A stretch of 64,000 nt of DNA from Litorihabitans aurantiacus (GCF_030161595.1 NZ_BSUM01000001.1:1240001-1304000); one strand, 5' to 3'. Positions 10,264-20,139 are shown, counted from the first letter of the stretch. Made by a program: numbers and translations. Notes: a model not told the origin generated them from the letters alone.

Positions 10264-11001
10264 GTGACCGTGACCCCCTTCGCGCCGCAGCTGACCGGAC
10301 CCTGGATCATGAGCCAGACGTGGGCCGACCTGACCTTCGTGCACTGGGCGGTCGACCCCGAGCGGGTCGCCCCGCTGATGCCGGCCGGCACGCGCCCCGA
10401 CGTCCTCGACGGCGCGACGTACGTCGGACTGATCCCGTTCGTGATGCGCCGGGCGGGTCTCGGTCGTGGCCCGGCGATCCCGTGGTTCGGGGATTTCCTC
10501 GAGACGAACGTCAGGCTCTACTCCGTCGACGACGACGGGCGGCACGGCGTCGTGTTCCGTTCGCTGGAGACGAACCGGCTCGCGGTCGCTCTGGGAGCGC
10601 GGCTCTCGTTCGCGACCCCGTACACGTGGGCACGAATGTCGTTGCACCGCGAGGGGGACGTCCTGGACTACCGCACCCGTCGTCGGTGGCCGTCGCCCCG
10701 CGGGGCTGTTTCCCGCATCACCGTCCGCCGCGGGCGGGTGATCGCCGAGCCGGACGATCTCTCGGTGTTCGTCAGTGCGCGGTTCGGCCTGCACACCCGG
10801 CACCTCGGCCGCACGTGGTGGGTGCCGAACACCCACGCGCCGTGGGGCCTGCGCGGGGGCGAGCTGCTCCACCTCGACGACGACCTCGTGGCCGCGGCCG
10901 GTCTGCCGGGAGTCACGGCCGGGGCCCCGGCGTCGGTGATGGTGGCCGATCCCGTCCACACGACATTCGGTGTGCCCCGGCTCGTCAGGGAGCGCGGGTG
11001 A
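10264..11001 (+). CDS. DUF2071 (YqjF-like) protein
   Basis: A 245-aa protein matching the DUF2071/YqjF family. Signs are the N-terminal WADLTFVHWAVDPERVAPLMP, a GLIPFVM block, an FLETNVRLY segment, and a C-terminal WWVPNTHAPW. The family resembles acetoacetate-decarboxylase-like folds, but its role is not established. GTG at 10264 is the chosen start; the frame is open further upstream but overlaps the aminotransferase gene. The next gene starts about 50 bp downstream with its own Shine-Dalgarno, so a small operon is possible. Confidence 0.75.
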   Translation: MTVTPFAPQLTGPWIMSQTWADLTFVHWAVDPERVAPLMPAGTRPDVLDGATYVGLIPFVMRRAGLGRGPAIPWFGDFLETNVRLYSVDDDGRHGVVFRSLETNRLAVALGARLSFATPYTWARMSLHREGDVLDYRTRRRWPSPRGAVSRITVRRGRVIAEPDDLSVFVSARFGLHTRHLGRTWWVPNTHAPWGLRGGELLHLDDDLVAAAGLPGVTAGAPASVMVADPVHTTFGVPRLVRERG

Positions 11002-11050
11002 ACGCCGACCGGACCGACATCCGCCCGACGTGCCACGGAGGAGACCGCGC

Positions 11051-11772
11051 ATGAAGCTGAACACGGAGCACCACGGATCGGGCCCCCGGACGGTCGCCCT
11101 GATCCACGGCCTCGCGAACGACAGCACCGTCTGGGCCGGCCTCGTCGACCTCGCGGTCGCGACCGGTCGGTACACCGTCATCACCGTCGACCTCCGTGGT
11201 CACGGTCGCTCCGACCGGGCGCCGACCTACTCCGTCGAGGACTTCGCCGACGACCTGGTCGAGACGCTCCCGGCGAACGTCCACGGCGTCGTCTCGCACT
11301 CCCTGGGCGGCGCCGTCGTCGCGCGAGCGGTGCACCGGCTCGCACCCGTGTGTGCGGTGTACCTCGACCCCGGCTTCAGGCTCGCGCTGCCCGACACCGG
11401 GATCGGCGGGTTCCTGGTCCGCCGCGTGCGCTGGTCGATCCCGCTGCTCGCCGCCGTCCGTGGCAGGGGGTGCGCACTCCCACCCTCAGCCACGAGGCGA
11501 AGGTGCTCGAGAACGCGGCGCAGGGACTCTGGGACAGGGGCATGGCCCTGTCCGTCCTGCAGGACGTCGCGCTCCACCCCTACCGCCCCACCCGCCAGGA
11601 GGCCAGGTCCACGGTGGTCCTCTCGGGGGATGCGACCTACGTCGTCCCCGATCCGTTGCCCGAACAGCTGGTCGCGGCCGGCTGGGACGTCGTGCGGGAG
11701 GACTCGCTCGGACACGCGATGGTGCTGGAGGACCCCTGGGTGACGTGGCAGCTCGTCGAGGCCGCCCTCTGA
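11051..11772 (+). CDS. Alpha/beta hydrolase, frameshifted at 11466-11470
   Basis: Small alpha/beta hydrolase with an N-terminal ALIHGLANDSTVW oxyanion block, DLRGHGRSD, and nucleophile elbow SHSLGG. The frame breaks after LLAAVRGRG. Adding one G to the G5 run at 11466-11470 continues it as VRTPTLSHEAKVLENAAQG, through the Asp in VLSGDATYVVPD to the catalytic His in LGHAMVLEDP, ending at 11772. The corrected length is about 240 aa, typical of the family. GGAGGAG lies just before the ATG at 11051. The substrate is unknown. Confidence 0.8.
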
Positions 11773-11977
11773 CGCCGACGCGGCAGCGGAGGTCCACGGC
11801 CTGACCTCCGACGGGTGGGACGTCGGCCCCCGGGTGCGCTCGTCCGCACGATCGTCGTGGTGGCGCGCGACGCCGTCGTACCCGGGGTGGTCCCAGGCCC
11901 CGGCGGGCCTCGGTGCACGTTTCACCCGTGTCACAAGTGCGTGACGTCTTGACGACCTGACCCTCCCGACGTTGCCG

Positions 11978-11991
11978 TGCAAACGTTTGCA
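11978..11991. promoter_or_regulatory. Perfect palindrome TGCAAACGTTTGCA, LacI-type operator
   Basis: A perfect 14-bp palindrome with the central CG step typical of LacI/GalR operators, 43 bp before the first gene of the amino-sugar operon. The operon's last gene is a LacI regulator, so autoregulation is the natural reading. A TTGACG at 11949-11954 could be the -35 box, but no good -10 follows. The rest of the 11773-12034 gap shows nothing else convincing. Confidence 0.7.
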
Positions 11992-12034
11992 TGCAAGCGT
12001 CCCAGCACTCGCCCCACAGGAAGGTGCATCGCAC

Positions 12035-13573
12035 ATGGGAGCTCTGGACTGGGCCGTCATCGGCCTCTACATGCTGGTCATGATCGGCATCGGGATCTGG
12101 TCGAAGCGGAAGGTGACCGACGCCTCGGAGTTCTACGTCGCGGGCGGCAAGCTGCCCGCCTGGCTGGTCGGGATCTCCCACCACATGTCGGGCTACTCGG
12201 CCGCCGTGTTCGTCGGCTACGCCGCGCTGGCCTACACGACCGGCTTCGCGGTCTACGTGTGGTGGGCGCTGAGCATCACGGTGGCCTGCGCCGTCGGCGC
12301 CTGGCTGTTCGCGCCCCGCTGGCCGCGCCTGCGGCAGCGCCTCGGCGTCATCTCGCCGCTGGAGTACCTCGCCACGCGCTTCAACGTGCCGACCGAGCAG
12401 CTGCTGGCGTGGTCGGGTGCGGCGCTGAAGATCTTCGACGTCGCGGCCAAGTGGGTCGCGAGCGCCATCCTGCTCGAGGTCTTCGCCGGGCTGCCGCTGA
12501 TCTGGGGCATCCTCGTGGTCGGCGGCGTCACGATGATCTACTGCACCATCGGCGGGATCTGGGCCGACGTCATGACCGACCTCGGCCAGTTCGTGATCCA
12601 GCTCGTGGCGGCCGTGGCGATGTTCGGAATCGTGATCGTGCACCTCGACGGGTTCAGCTCGCTGTGGACGATGTGGGACCAGCTCCCGGCGGGGCACTCC
12701 TCGGCGTTCAACAACGACCTGACGATCGGGTTCTTCATCGCCTACTGCATCATCTCGACGCTGTCCTACAACGGCGGCACCTGGAACCTCGCGATGCGCC
12801 TCATCGCGACGAAGGACGGCCGCGAGGCCCGCCGGTCGATGCTCTACTCCGGCGTGCTGTACCTGGTCTGGCCGCTCGTGCTGTTCGTGCCGATGTGGGC
12901 CGCCCCGATCTTCTTCCCGAACCTGGACAACCCCGAGCAGTCCTACGCCCTGATGGCGCAGGAGTTCCTGCCCGCGGGACTCGTCGGTCTCGTGCTCGCC
13001 GGCATGTTCGCCCACACGATGGCGATGACCGGTTCGGACGCCAACGCGATCTCCTCGGTCGTGGTGCGCGACATCATCCCGACGCTGCGGCGCGACAAGT
13101 CGTTCCTCCCGGAGAAGCGCGAGCTCTTCATGGCGCGGTTGACCACGTTCCTGTTCATCGTCCTGTCGATGGGGATCGCGCTCGCCTCCGACAGCTTCGG
13201 GGGTGTGCTGGGTCTGCTGATCCTGTGGTTCGGGGCGCTCGTGGGGCCGATCGCCGTCCCGATGCTGCTCGGTCTGCTGCCCGCGTTCCGCCGCTCCGGC
13301 TCGGCCGCCGCGATCACCTCCTGGGCCGTGGGCCTCGTGGTCTTCGCGGTCAACCGCTACGTGCTGAACGACGAGATCGCCGCCCTCGGCACCGCGAACG
13401 CGCAGACCATCTCGGTGGCGGCGCCCGTCACGTGCTCGATCATCGTGTTCATCGTCTACGGCTTCGTCCGCCCGTCCGTGCGCCCCGAGGTCGACGAGCT
13501 CGTGGACGCCCTCGGTCGTGAGGACGAGCCGAAGCCCGCCGACGAGACGCGGACCGCCGGGGTCACCGCGTGA
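12035..13573 (+). CDS. Sodium:solute symporter (SSS family)
   Basis: A 512-aa integral membrane transporter of the sodium/solute symporter family with about 13 hydrophobic helices. Visible landmarks are YVAGGKLPAWLVGISHHMSGYSA near the N-terminus, which is the family signature, and GLVLAGMFAHTMAMTGSDANAIS in the middle. ATG at 12035 follows CAGGAAGG. It is the first gene of a coupled operon with amino-sugar enzymes, so its cargo is probably a sugar, amino sugar or sialic-acid-like compound; the exact substrate cannot be assigned. The stop overlaps the next start (GTGA). Confidence 0.9.
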   Translation: MGALDWAVIGLYMLVMIGIGIWSKRKVTDASEFYVAGGKLPAWLVGISHHMSGYSAAVFVGYAALAYTTGFAVYVWWALSITVACAVGAWLFAPRWPRLRQRLGVISPLEYLATRFNVPTEQLLAWSGAALKIFDVAAKWVASAILLEVFAGLPLIWGILVVGGVTMIYCTIGGIWADVMTDLGQFVIQLVAAVAMFGIVIVHLDGFSSLWTMWDQLPAGHSSAFNNDLTIGFFIAYCIISTLSYNGGTWNLAMRLIATKDGREARRSMLYSGVLYLVWPLVLFVPMWAAPIFFPNLDNPEQSYALMAQEFLPAGLVGLVLAGMFAHTMAMTGSDANAISSVVVRDIIPTLRRDKSFLPEKRELFMARLTTFLFIVLSMGIALASDSFGGVLGLLILWFGALVGPIAVPMLLGLLPAFRRSGSAAAITSWAVGLVVFAVNRYVLNDEIAALGTANAQTISVAAPVTCSIIVFIVYGFVRPSVRPEVDELVDALGREDEPKPADETRTAGVTA

Positions 13574-14898
13574 CGGCGGGCCCCCACGAGGTCGACGCCG
13601 CCGCGTCGGTGACCGCCGCGGACCCGTCCCGCACCGTGCGGGAGCACCTCGACCAGGACGTCCTGGGGTGGTGGGAGCGGTACGGCGCAGACGACGTCCA
13701 CGGCGGCGTGCGCACCTGTCTCGGCGGCGACGGCGAGGTCCTCAGCGAGGACCGCTACACCTGGTCGCAGGGCCGGTGGGCGTGGCTGTGCGCCCTCGTC
13801 GCCGACGAGATCGACGCGGGAGCCCTCACGGGGGACGCCGCGGTGTGGCGGGCGCGAGCCCGCCACGCCGCGGACCTCCTGGCGGCGCGCGCCGTCCTGC
13901 CCGGCGGGTCGACGATCTTCTGCCTGACCCGCGACGGCGATCCGGTCCCGCAGGAGGGCGGCCGCCTGGACAGCAGCGTCTTCGCCGACCTGTTCGCGGT
14001 GCTCGGGCTGGCCGGCGCGGTCCGCGCGGGTGCGACCGAGCACCTGGCGACGGCCGAGCGTGTGCTCGTCGCCGCCGAGCGCGCGATCCACGACCGCACC
14101 GCCCCGACCGAGCCGTACCCCGTCCCGCCGGGCTACCGCGACCTGGCGGGTCCGATGTCGCTGCTGCACGCGGCGGCCGAGCTGTGCGACGTCGGCGGCG
14201 GGCCCGAGGTCCGTGCCGTCCTCGTGCGCTCCGCGGACACGCTGGTGGGGCCGGACGGCCTGCTCGGCGTCGACCGCTGGTGGGAGATGCGCCCGGACGA
14301 CGCCGCGGAGAACGACACCCTGCTCGCGCGCCACGTGACGCCCGGGCACCTGCTCGAGTGCCTGTGGATGCTCGTGCACGCGGCGCGCACGGCACCGGAG
14401 ATCGCCGTCGACCCCGAGCTCCTCGAGCACCTCGCCCTGCGGGCGCTCGAGACGGGGTGGGACCCCGAGCACGGCGGGCTGCTGCGCTACACCGACCGCG
14501 ACGGCGGGCGCCCGCGCGGCCGCCGCACCGGTGAGGACCGGTACACCGAGCTCCTCGAGCGCACCTGGGACACCAAGCTCTGGTGGGTGCACGCCGAGGC
14601 GCTCTACGCGACCGCGCTGCTCGCGCAGCACTGCGGCTCCCGCCGGCTGGAACGCTGGTACGACCGCGTCCGGCACTGGACCCTCGCGACCTTCCCGGCG
14701 GCCGGCGGCGCGGAGTGGACCCAGATCCGTGACCGCACCGGCGCACCGCTCGAGGCCGTCGTCGCCCTGCCGCTCAAGGACCCGATGCACGTGGCGCGCT
14801 CCCTCGCGCTGCTCGGCCGCATCCGACCGGACGCCACCATGCCGTCCTCACCCTCCTCACCCGCCCGACCCGAGACCGACCACGAGGTACCCGCATGA
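13570..14898 (+). CDS. AGE-family (N-acylglucosamine 2-epimerase-like) enzyme
   Basis: A 442-aa (alpha/alpha)6-barrel protein of the AGE superfamily, which includes GlcNAc 2-epimerase, mannose isomerase and cellobiose epimerase. Seen motifs are SQGRWAWL near the N-terminus and TWDTKLWWVHAEALYATALL near residue 335, containing the conserved WWxHAEA catalytic region. In this operon an N-acetylmannosamine/N-acetylglucosamine interconversion is a reasonable inference, but other AGE reactions are possible. The GTG start at 13570 and the stop both sit in 4-nt overlaps with the neighbours. Confidence 0.85.
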   Translation: MTAGPHEVDAAASVTAADPSRTVREHLDQDVLGWWERYGADDVHGGVRTCLGGDGEVLSEDRYTWSQGRWAWLCALVADEIDAGALTGDAAVWRARARHAADLLAARAVLPGGSTIFCLTRDGDPVPQEGGRLDSSVFADLFAVLGLAGAVRAGATEHLATAERVLVAAERAIHDRTAPTEPYPVPPGYRDLAGPMSLLHAAAELCDVGGGPEVRAVLVRSADTLVGPDGLLGVDRWWEMRPDDAAENDTLLARHVTPGHLLECLWMLVHAARTAPEIAVDPELLEHLALRALETGWDPEHGGLLRYTDRDGGRPRGRRTGEDRYTELLERTWDTKLWWVHAEALYATALLAQHCGSRRLERWYDRVRHWTLATFPAAGGAEWTQIRDRTGAPLEAVVALPLKDPMHVARSLALLGRIRPDATMPSSPSSPARPETDHEVPA

Positions 14899-15680
14899 CC
14901 CTGACACCGACCACGACGCACCCGCTCCACGTCCGCACCCTGGCCGACGCCGACGCGCTCGGCGAGGCGGCCGCGCTCGTCGCGGCCGACCGGCTGCGCA
15001 CCGCCGTCGCCGAGCGCGGCCGTGCCCGCCTGATGCTCGCCGCGGCGCCCAGCCAGAGCGCGACCCTGCGCTGGCTCGTGCGCGCCGACGGCATCGCGTG
15101 GGACCGCGTGGAGGCCTTCCACATGGACGACTACGTGGGGCTCGACCCGGCCGCCCCGCAGGGGTTCGGCACGTGGCTGCACACCCACCTGCTCGACCAC
15201 GTCGGCATGGGCCGGTTCCACCGCATCGACGCCACCCGCCCCGCGGACGAGGCCGCGGCGGCCTACCGTGAGGCCATGGGCGAGGAGGAGTTCGACGTCG
15301 TGCTCTGCGGCCTGGGCGTGAACGGCCACCTCGCGTTCAACGACCCGCCGGCCGACCTGGCCGACCCGCTGTCCGCGCGGGTGGTCGAGCTCGACGAGGT
15401 CTCGCGGCAGCAGCAGGTCGACGAGGGGCACTTCCCCGAGCTGGACGCCGTGCCGCCGCACGCCGTCACCGTCACGATCCCGCGGCTGCTGCACACCCGC
15501 ACCGTCGTCGCCTCCGTGCCCACCGCCGCCAAGCGCGAGGCCGTGCGCCAGACGCTCGGCGAGCCGGTTTCCGGCGCCCACCCCGGCACCGCGCTGCGGA
15601 CGCACCCCGACGTGCACCTGTTCCTGGATCCGTCGTCGGACCCGGACTCGGACCCCGCCTCCGACCCGGCGGCCGCGTGA
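14895..15680 (+). CDS. nagB: Glucosamine-6-phosphate deaminase-like protein
   Basis: A 261-aa NagB/6-phosphogluconolactonase-family protein. NagB hydrolyses and isomerises glucosamine-6-P to fructose-6-P plus ammonia. Typical motifs are FHMDDYVGLD (active-site loop) and CGLGVNGHLAFNDPP (general base region with His). The C-terminal tail is low-complexity Asp/Ser/Pro. It directly precedes an SIS gene and nagA, which fits amino-sugar catabolism. The operon may contain a NagB paralogue acting on a related sugar, so the symbol is given with some caution. Confidence 0.82.
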   Translation: MTLTPTTTHPLHVRTLADADALGEAAALVAADRLRTAVAERGRARLMLAAAPSQSATLRWLVRADGIAWDRVEAFHMDDYVGLDPAAPQGFGTWLHTHLLDHVGMGRFHRIDATRPADEAAAAYREAMGEEEFDVVLCGLGVNGHLAFNDPPADLADPLSARVVELDEVSRQQQVDEGHFPELDAVPPHAVTVTIPRLLHTRTVVASVPTAAKREAVRQTLGEPVSGAHPGTALRTHPDVHLFLDPSSDPDSDPASDPAAA

Positions 15681-16440
15681 GCGGCGGCGCGGGTGCGGGC
15701 GCCCGCTACCTGGGCGCGGTGACCTCGCTCCTGGAGCGGATCCTCGAGGAGGAGGGCGACGCCGTCGCGAGTGCCGCCGAGCTGCTGCGGGACCAGGTGC
15801 TGGCCGACCGGCTCGTGCACGTCTACGGTCCGGGGGGCACTCCAACCTCGCCGCCCAGGAGCTGTTCTTCCGTGCGGGTGGGTTGATGCACGTCTCAGCC
15901 ATCCTCGACTCGGGCACGCTCCTGTCCGACGGCGCGCTGCGCTCGATGGCCGTGGAGCGCACCCCGGGCTACGGCCGCCTCGTGATCGCGGACAACCGGC
16001 TGGGGGAGGGCGACCTCCTCGTGCTGGTGAACGCCTACGGCATCAACGCCGCGCTGATCGACGCCGCCCTGACGGCACGGGAGCGCGGCGTCGCGGTGAT
16101 CGGCGTCTCGAGCCGGGAGCACGCCGTGGCGACCGCCCCGGACCACCCGGCGCGTCATCCCGGCGGTCACGACCTGCACGACGTCGTCGACCTCCACATC
16201 GACACCAAGGTGCCGGTGGGGGACGCCGTCGTCGAGGTCGACGGCGCCGCGGAGCGCACCGGTGCGATCTCCACCTTCGCCAACGCGTTCGCGCTCAACT
16301 GGCTGCTGGTGGAGACGGTCGAGGCGCTGGTGGCCGCGGGGGTCGACCCGCCGCTGTGGCGCTCGGGCAACGCCCCGGGCGGGGATGAGGCCAACGCGCG
16401 GTTCCTCGAGCGGTTCCGCGACCGGGTGAGGTGGCTGTGA
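15677..16440 (+). CDS. SIS-domain sugar isomerase-like protein (UPF0309 type), frameshifted
   Basis: A phosphosugar-binding SIS protein resembling the UPF0309 / sugar isomerase domain family. The N-terminal part (from GTG 15677) reads to VHVYGPGG. The remainder continues in another frame with LMHVSAILDSGTLLSDGALR, ERTPGYG, VLVNAYGINAALIDAAL and a second Rossmann half. Adding one G to the G6 run at 15832-15837 restores GPGGHSNLAAQELFFRAGGL and a protein of about 254 aa. It may isomerise or cleave a phosphorylated amino sugar; the exact reaction is unknown. It is coupled to both neighbours by GTGA overlaps. Confidence 0.82.
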
Positions 16441-17575
16441 GCGGGATCGACACGATCACGGGCCGCTGCGCCCGCACCGGTGACGTGCTGCGGGTAGCCG
16501 TCGCGGACGGGGTCGTGACCGGGGTCGAGCGCCGCACGCCCGCCGCGCGCGAGGAGATCGCCGACCTCCCCGTCCTCGCCCGCGGCATGGTGGACCTGCA
16601 GGTCAACGGCTACGGCGGGCACGACGTCAACGGCGAGGACCCGCTGACGGCCGTGCACGAGATCACGGCCACCCTCGCGCGGATCGGTGTCACCTCCTGG
16701 GTGCCCACGATCATCACGGCGCCCGAGGAGCGGATCGTGGCGGCTCTGCGCGCCGTCGCCCGGGCCCGGCGCGAGTCGCCGCAGGTGGCTGCCGCCGTCC
16801 CGTTCGCGCACGTCGAGGGCCCCTTCCTCTCCGACCACGACGGCGCGCGCGGGGTCCACGACACCGCGCACATCCGCCCGGTGGACTCCGGCGAGGTGGC
16901 GCGCTGGCACGAGGCAGGGCCGGTCGGGATCGTCACGCTGTCCCCGCACACGCCCGACGCCGCCGCGCACGTCGCCAGGATCGTGGCGGGGGTGTGCGGG
17001 TCGCCGTCGGGCACACCCACGCGAGCGGGGCGCAGGTGCGCGAGGCGGTCCGGGCCGGGGCGAGCCTGTCGACCCACCTGGGCAACGGCGTCGCGACCAC
17101 CCTGCCGCGGCACCCGAACGTCATCTGGGCGCAGCTCGCGCACGACGACCTCACGTGCGGCTTCATCGCGGACGGGCACCACCTGCCGGCCGACACGCTG
17201 CAGGCGATGCTGCGCGCCAAGGGGCCGGGTCGCGCGTTCCTGGTCTCCGACGCGACGGCGATGGCCGGTCTCCCGCCTGGCCGCTACCGGGCACCGGTGG
17301 GCGGCGAGGTGGAGCTGACGCCCCAGGGGCGACTCTCCCCGGTGGGGTCGCCGCTGCTGGCGGGTGCCGCACGATCGCTCGCGGACGGGCTCGGTCACGT
17401 GGTCGCGGCGACCGCGACCACGCTGGCGGACGCGATCGACCTCGTCTCGACCGTGCCGGCCCGGATCGCCGGGATCGCGCCGGAGATCGCCGTCGGCGCG
17501 CCCGCGGACGTCGTGCTGCTGGAGGACGACGGCGCCGTGCGCGAGGTCCGGGTCGCGGGGCGGCGCGTGCCGTGA
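16437..17575 (+). CDS. nagA: N-acetylglucosamine-6-phosphate deacetylase, frameshifted
   Basis: NagA removes acetate from GlcNAc-6-P. Visible features are DLQVNGYGGHDVNG (metal-site strand), VEGPFLS (metal Glu), GHTHASGAQVREAV (metal His), THLGNGV, IADGHH and LVSDATAMAG (catalytic Asp). The two halves lie in different frames. Adding one G to the G5 run at 16988-16992 rejoins IVAGGVRVAVGHTH and gives about 379 aa, normal for NagA. GTG 16437 is preferred because it makes the same 4-nt overlap as the other junctions; GTG 16431 is an alternative. Confidence 0.88.
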
Positions 17576-18782
17576 CGGTGCTCGTGGGTGCCGCGACCCT
17601 GCCGCTGGAGCTGCCCGTCGGCAGCCCGATGGCGGGGTTCGCGGCGCGCTCGGGCCCCAGTACCGGTGTGCTGGACGAGCTGAGCGTGCGCGCGCTGGTG
17701 CTCGACGACGTCGTGATCCTCGCGCTCGACGTGTGCGGTCTGGACCGCTCGACGTGCGAGGCGATCGCCCGGGACGTGGCGCCCGACTCGCCCGGGGACG
17801 TCGTCGTCCACGCGACCCACACGCACGCGGCGCCGGGGGTGATGCAGGACGCGCTGGGCAGCACCGCCCCGGGGCTGGAGGACGTCGTGATCGCGGCTGC
17901 GAGGGCCGCCGTGCGCGCGGCGCGCGCGACGGCCACGCCGTGCACGCTCGAGCACGCGGCGTCCGAGGTGACGGGCGTCGTTCACGACCGCCGCCGCGGC
18001 GGCCGACCCCTGGCGCCGGCCCACTCGCTGCTCTGGCGGCGCCGCGACGGCGCCGTCTACGCGCGCCTAATCTCCTTCCCGTGCCACCCCGTCGTGCTGG
18101 ACGCGACCAACCGCGGTCACTCGGCCGACTACATCGGTCACACCCGGCGCGCGCTCGAGGCGGCCGACGACGGCGCGCCGTGCCTGTTCCTCACGGGGTG
18201 CGCCGGCGACGTCAACACCGGCCACGCGGCGAGCGCGTCGCTGGTGACCGGGGACGGTCCCGCTCCCGGGCGGACCGCGGCCGACGCCGAGCGCCTCGGG
18301 CTCCGTGTGGCGGCCGCGGTCGCGGGTCCGCACGCCAGGCCCGTGGTGTGCGACGCCGTGCGCCGGACGACCCGGCCCGTCGCCCTCCCGTTCGCCGCGG
18401 TGGACGACGCCGTCGACCGAGGTGCCGGCGTGCCCGGGGAGCGGCTGCGCCCGCCCCCTGGCGCGGCGGCGTCACTGCGGTCCGCCTGGGCGACGTCGTG
18501 CTCGTCGCCCTGCCGGGCGAGCCGTTCCTGGAGACGGGCGACGCCGTCGCGACCGGTGTGCTCGCGGCCGCGGAGGCGCGCGCGGACGACGTGCGCGCCG
18601 TCGTCGTGGCCGGGTACTCGGGTGGTACTCCCGGCTACCTGCCGACGGCGCGCGCGTGGCCCGAGGGCGGGTACGAGGTGGCCGACGCGCACCGCTACTA
18701 CGCGATGCCGGCGCCGTTCGCGCCCGAGGCCGCGGCGATCGTCGAGCGGGAGGCGGTGCTGGCGTGTCCGATCGTCCGCTGA
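17572..18782 (+). CDS. Neutral-ceramidase-like protein in amino-sugar operon, frameshifted
   Basis: A protein of about 403 aa after repair, related to the N-terminal zinc domain of neutral/alkaline ceramidases. Shared features are HATHTHAAPG (zinc His pair), ISFPCHPVVL, HSADYIG and LTGCAGDVN. In known ceramidases the last block is GDVSPN with a nucleophilic Ser; here the Ser position is Asn. No signal peptide is seen, so it is probably cytoplasmic and not a lipid hydrolase. Its place between nagA and a LacI gene suggests an N-acyl amino-sugar or related amide substrate (inference). One C missing from the C5 run at 18454-18458 splits the frame (repair gives RPPPWRGGVTAVRLGD). Confidence 0.75.
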
Positions 18783-19764
18783 GGCGCGCCCCGACGATCA
18801 CGGAGATCGCGCGCGAGCTCGGGATCTCGCCGTCGACCGTCTCGAGGGCGTTCACGGCGCCCCGCCTGCTGCGACCCGAGACCGTGGAGCGCGTGACCCG
18901 CACGGCGGCCGCCCTCGGGTACGTGCCGAACGCGCACGCCCGGGCGCTCAGCACGGGGCTGCAGCACACGATCGGCGTCGTCGTGCCCGACATCGCCAAC
19001 CCGTTCTTCCCGCCGCTGCTGCGCGCGGCGCAGCGCCGCGCGGAGGACCTGGGCTACGCCGTCATCTCCGCGGACAGCGACGGCGACCCCGCGCGCGAGC
19101 TGCGGCTCGTGCAGCGCCTGGCGCCGCAGGTGCAGGGGCTGGTGGTGGTCGGTCCGCGGGCGCCGGAGCGTGAGGTCGCGCTCGTCGCCCAGCGCCAGCG
19201 CGTGCTGTTCGTCAACCGGGACGTGTCGGGGACCCCGCGGGTGCTCGCGAGCGCGGGCCGGGCGCTGCGCGACGGCGTCGCCCACCTCCTGACCGCCGGC
19301 CACCGGCGCTTCGCCTACGTGGGTGGTCCGCGGCTGGCGTGGGCGCAGGAGGAGCGGCTGCGCACGGTGCGGGAGGCGCTGGCGGGAGGCGTCGAGCGCC
19401 TCGTCCTGGTGGAGACGACCGGCGGCACCTACGCCGAGGCGGTCGCGCTCGGACCCTCGCTCGCGGCCGCGGAGGTGACGGCGGTGGTGGCGTTCGACGA
19501 CGTCGTCGCGCACGGCGTGGTGGACTCGCTGGTGGCCCAGGGGCTCGACGTGCCCCGCGACGTGAGCGTCCTGGGCTGCGACGACACGATCGCCGTCACC
19601 ACGCACCCCCGCTCTCCAGCATCGCGCTGCAGGTCGCGCCGGCGGGGCGGCTCGCCGTCGACCTGCTGATCGACGCTCCCGCCCGCACGCTCGTGCCCGA
19701 GGGGCGCACGGTGCTCGAGGGCGAGCTCGTGCTGCGCGCGACGACGGGGCCGGCGCCAGCCTGA
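18764..19764 (+). CDS. LacI-family regulator of the amino-sugar operon, frameshifted
   Basis: LacI regulator with HTH segment TITEIARELGISPSTVSRAF near residue 10 and an effector-binding domain (NPFFPPLLRAAQRRAEDLGY, VLGCDDT). The frame breaks near the C-terminus. One C added to the C5 run at 19606-19610 gives THPPLSSIALQVAPAG and an end at 19764, about 333 aa. The GTG start at 18764 lies inside the end of the previous gene, so it is the last cistron of the operon. It probably binds the palindrome at 11978-11991 in front of the operon. Confidence 0.87.
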
Positions 19765-19770
19765 CGGCCG

Positions 19771-20133
19771 TCAGGCGCTCCCGCGCAGGATCGAGGACAT
19801 CTTCTTCCCGCGCGCCACCTCGTCGACGAGCTTGTCCATCCAGCGGATCCGCTGCATGAGCGGGTCCTCGACCTCCTCCACGCGGATGCCGCAGATCACG
19901 CCGGTGATGAGCGCGGTGTTCGGGTTCATCGACGGAGCCGTGGCGAAGAACGTCTCGAGGTCGCGCTCGTCCGCGATCGCCTCGGCGAGGCCGGCCTCGT
20001 CGTGACCCGTCAGCCAGCGGACGACCTCGTCGACCTCGGCGGCCGTGCGCCCCTTGCGCTCGACCTTCGCGACGTAGAGCCGGTGGATGCTGGCGAAGCT
20101 CGTGCCGAAGATGCGGTGCGGCGTGGTGGACAT
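19771..20133 (-). CDS. DUF2200 protein
   Basis: A 120-aa protein of the DUF2200 family: FGTSFASIHRLYVAKVERKG at the N-terminus and NPNTALITGVICGIRVEEVEDPLMQRIRWMDKLVDE in the second half (described in parts: NPNTALITGVICG, then PLMQRIRWMDKLVDE). It is cytoplasmic with no known function. TACCCT lies 6 nt before the ATG, so the message is probably leaderless. The stop is six bases from the convergent LacI stop. Confidence 0.82.
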   Translation of the reverse strand: MSTTPHRIFGTSFASIHRLYVAKVERKGRTAAEVDEVVRWLTGHDEAGLAEAIADERDLETFFATAPSMNPNTALITGVICGIRVEEVEDPLMQRIRWMDKLVDEVARGKKMSSILRGSA

Positions 20134-20139
20134 GGCTCG

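Noticed and set aside
15832-19610. Programmed frameshifting in the amino-sugar operon
   Set aside because: Four adjacent genes would need it at different unrelated runs, always in the same direction; a sequencing cause explains all with one assumption.
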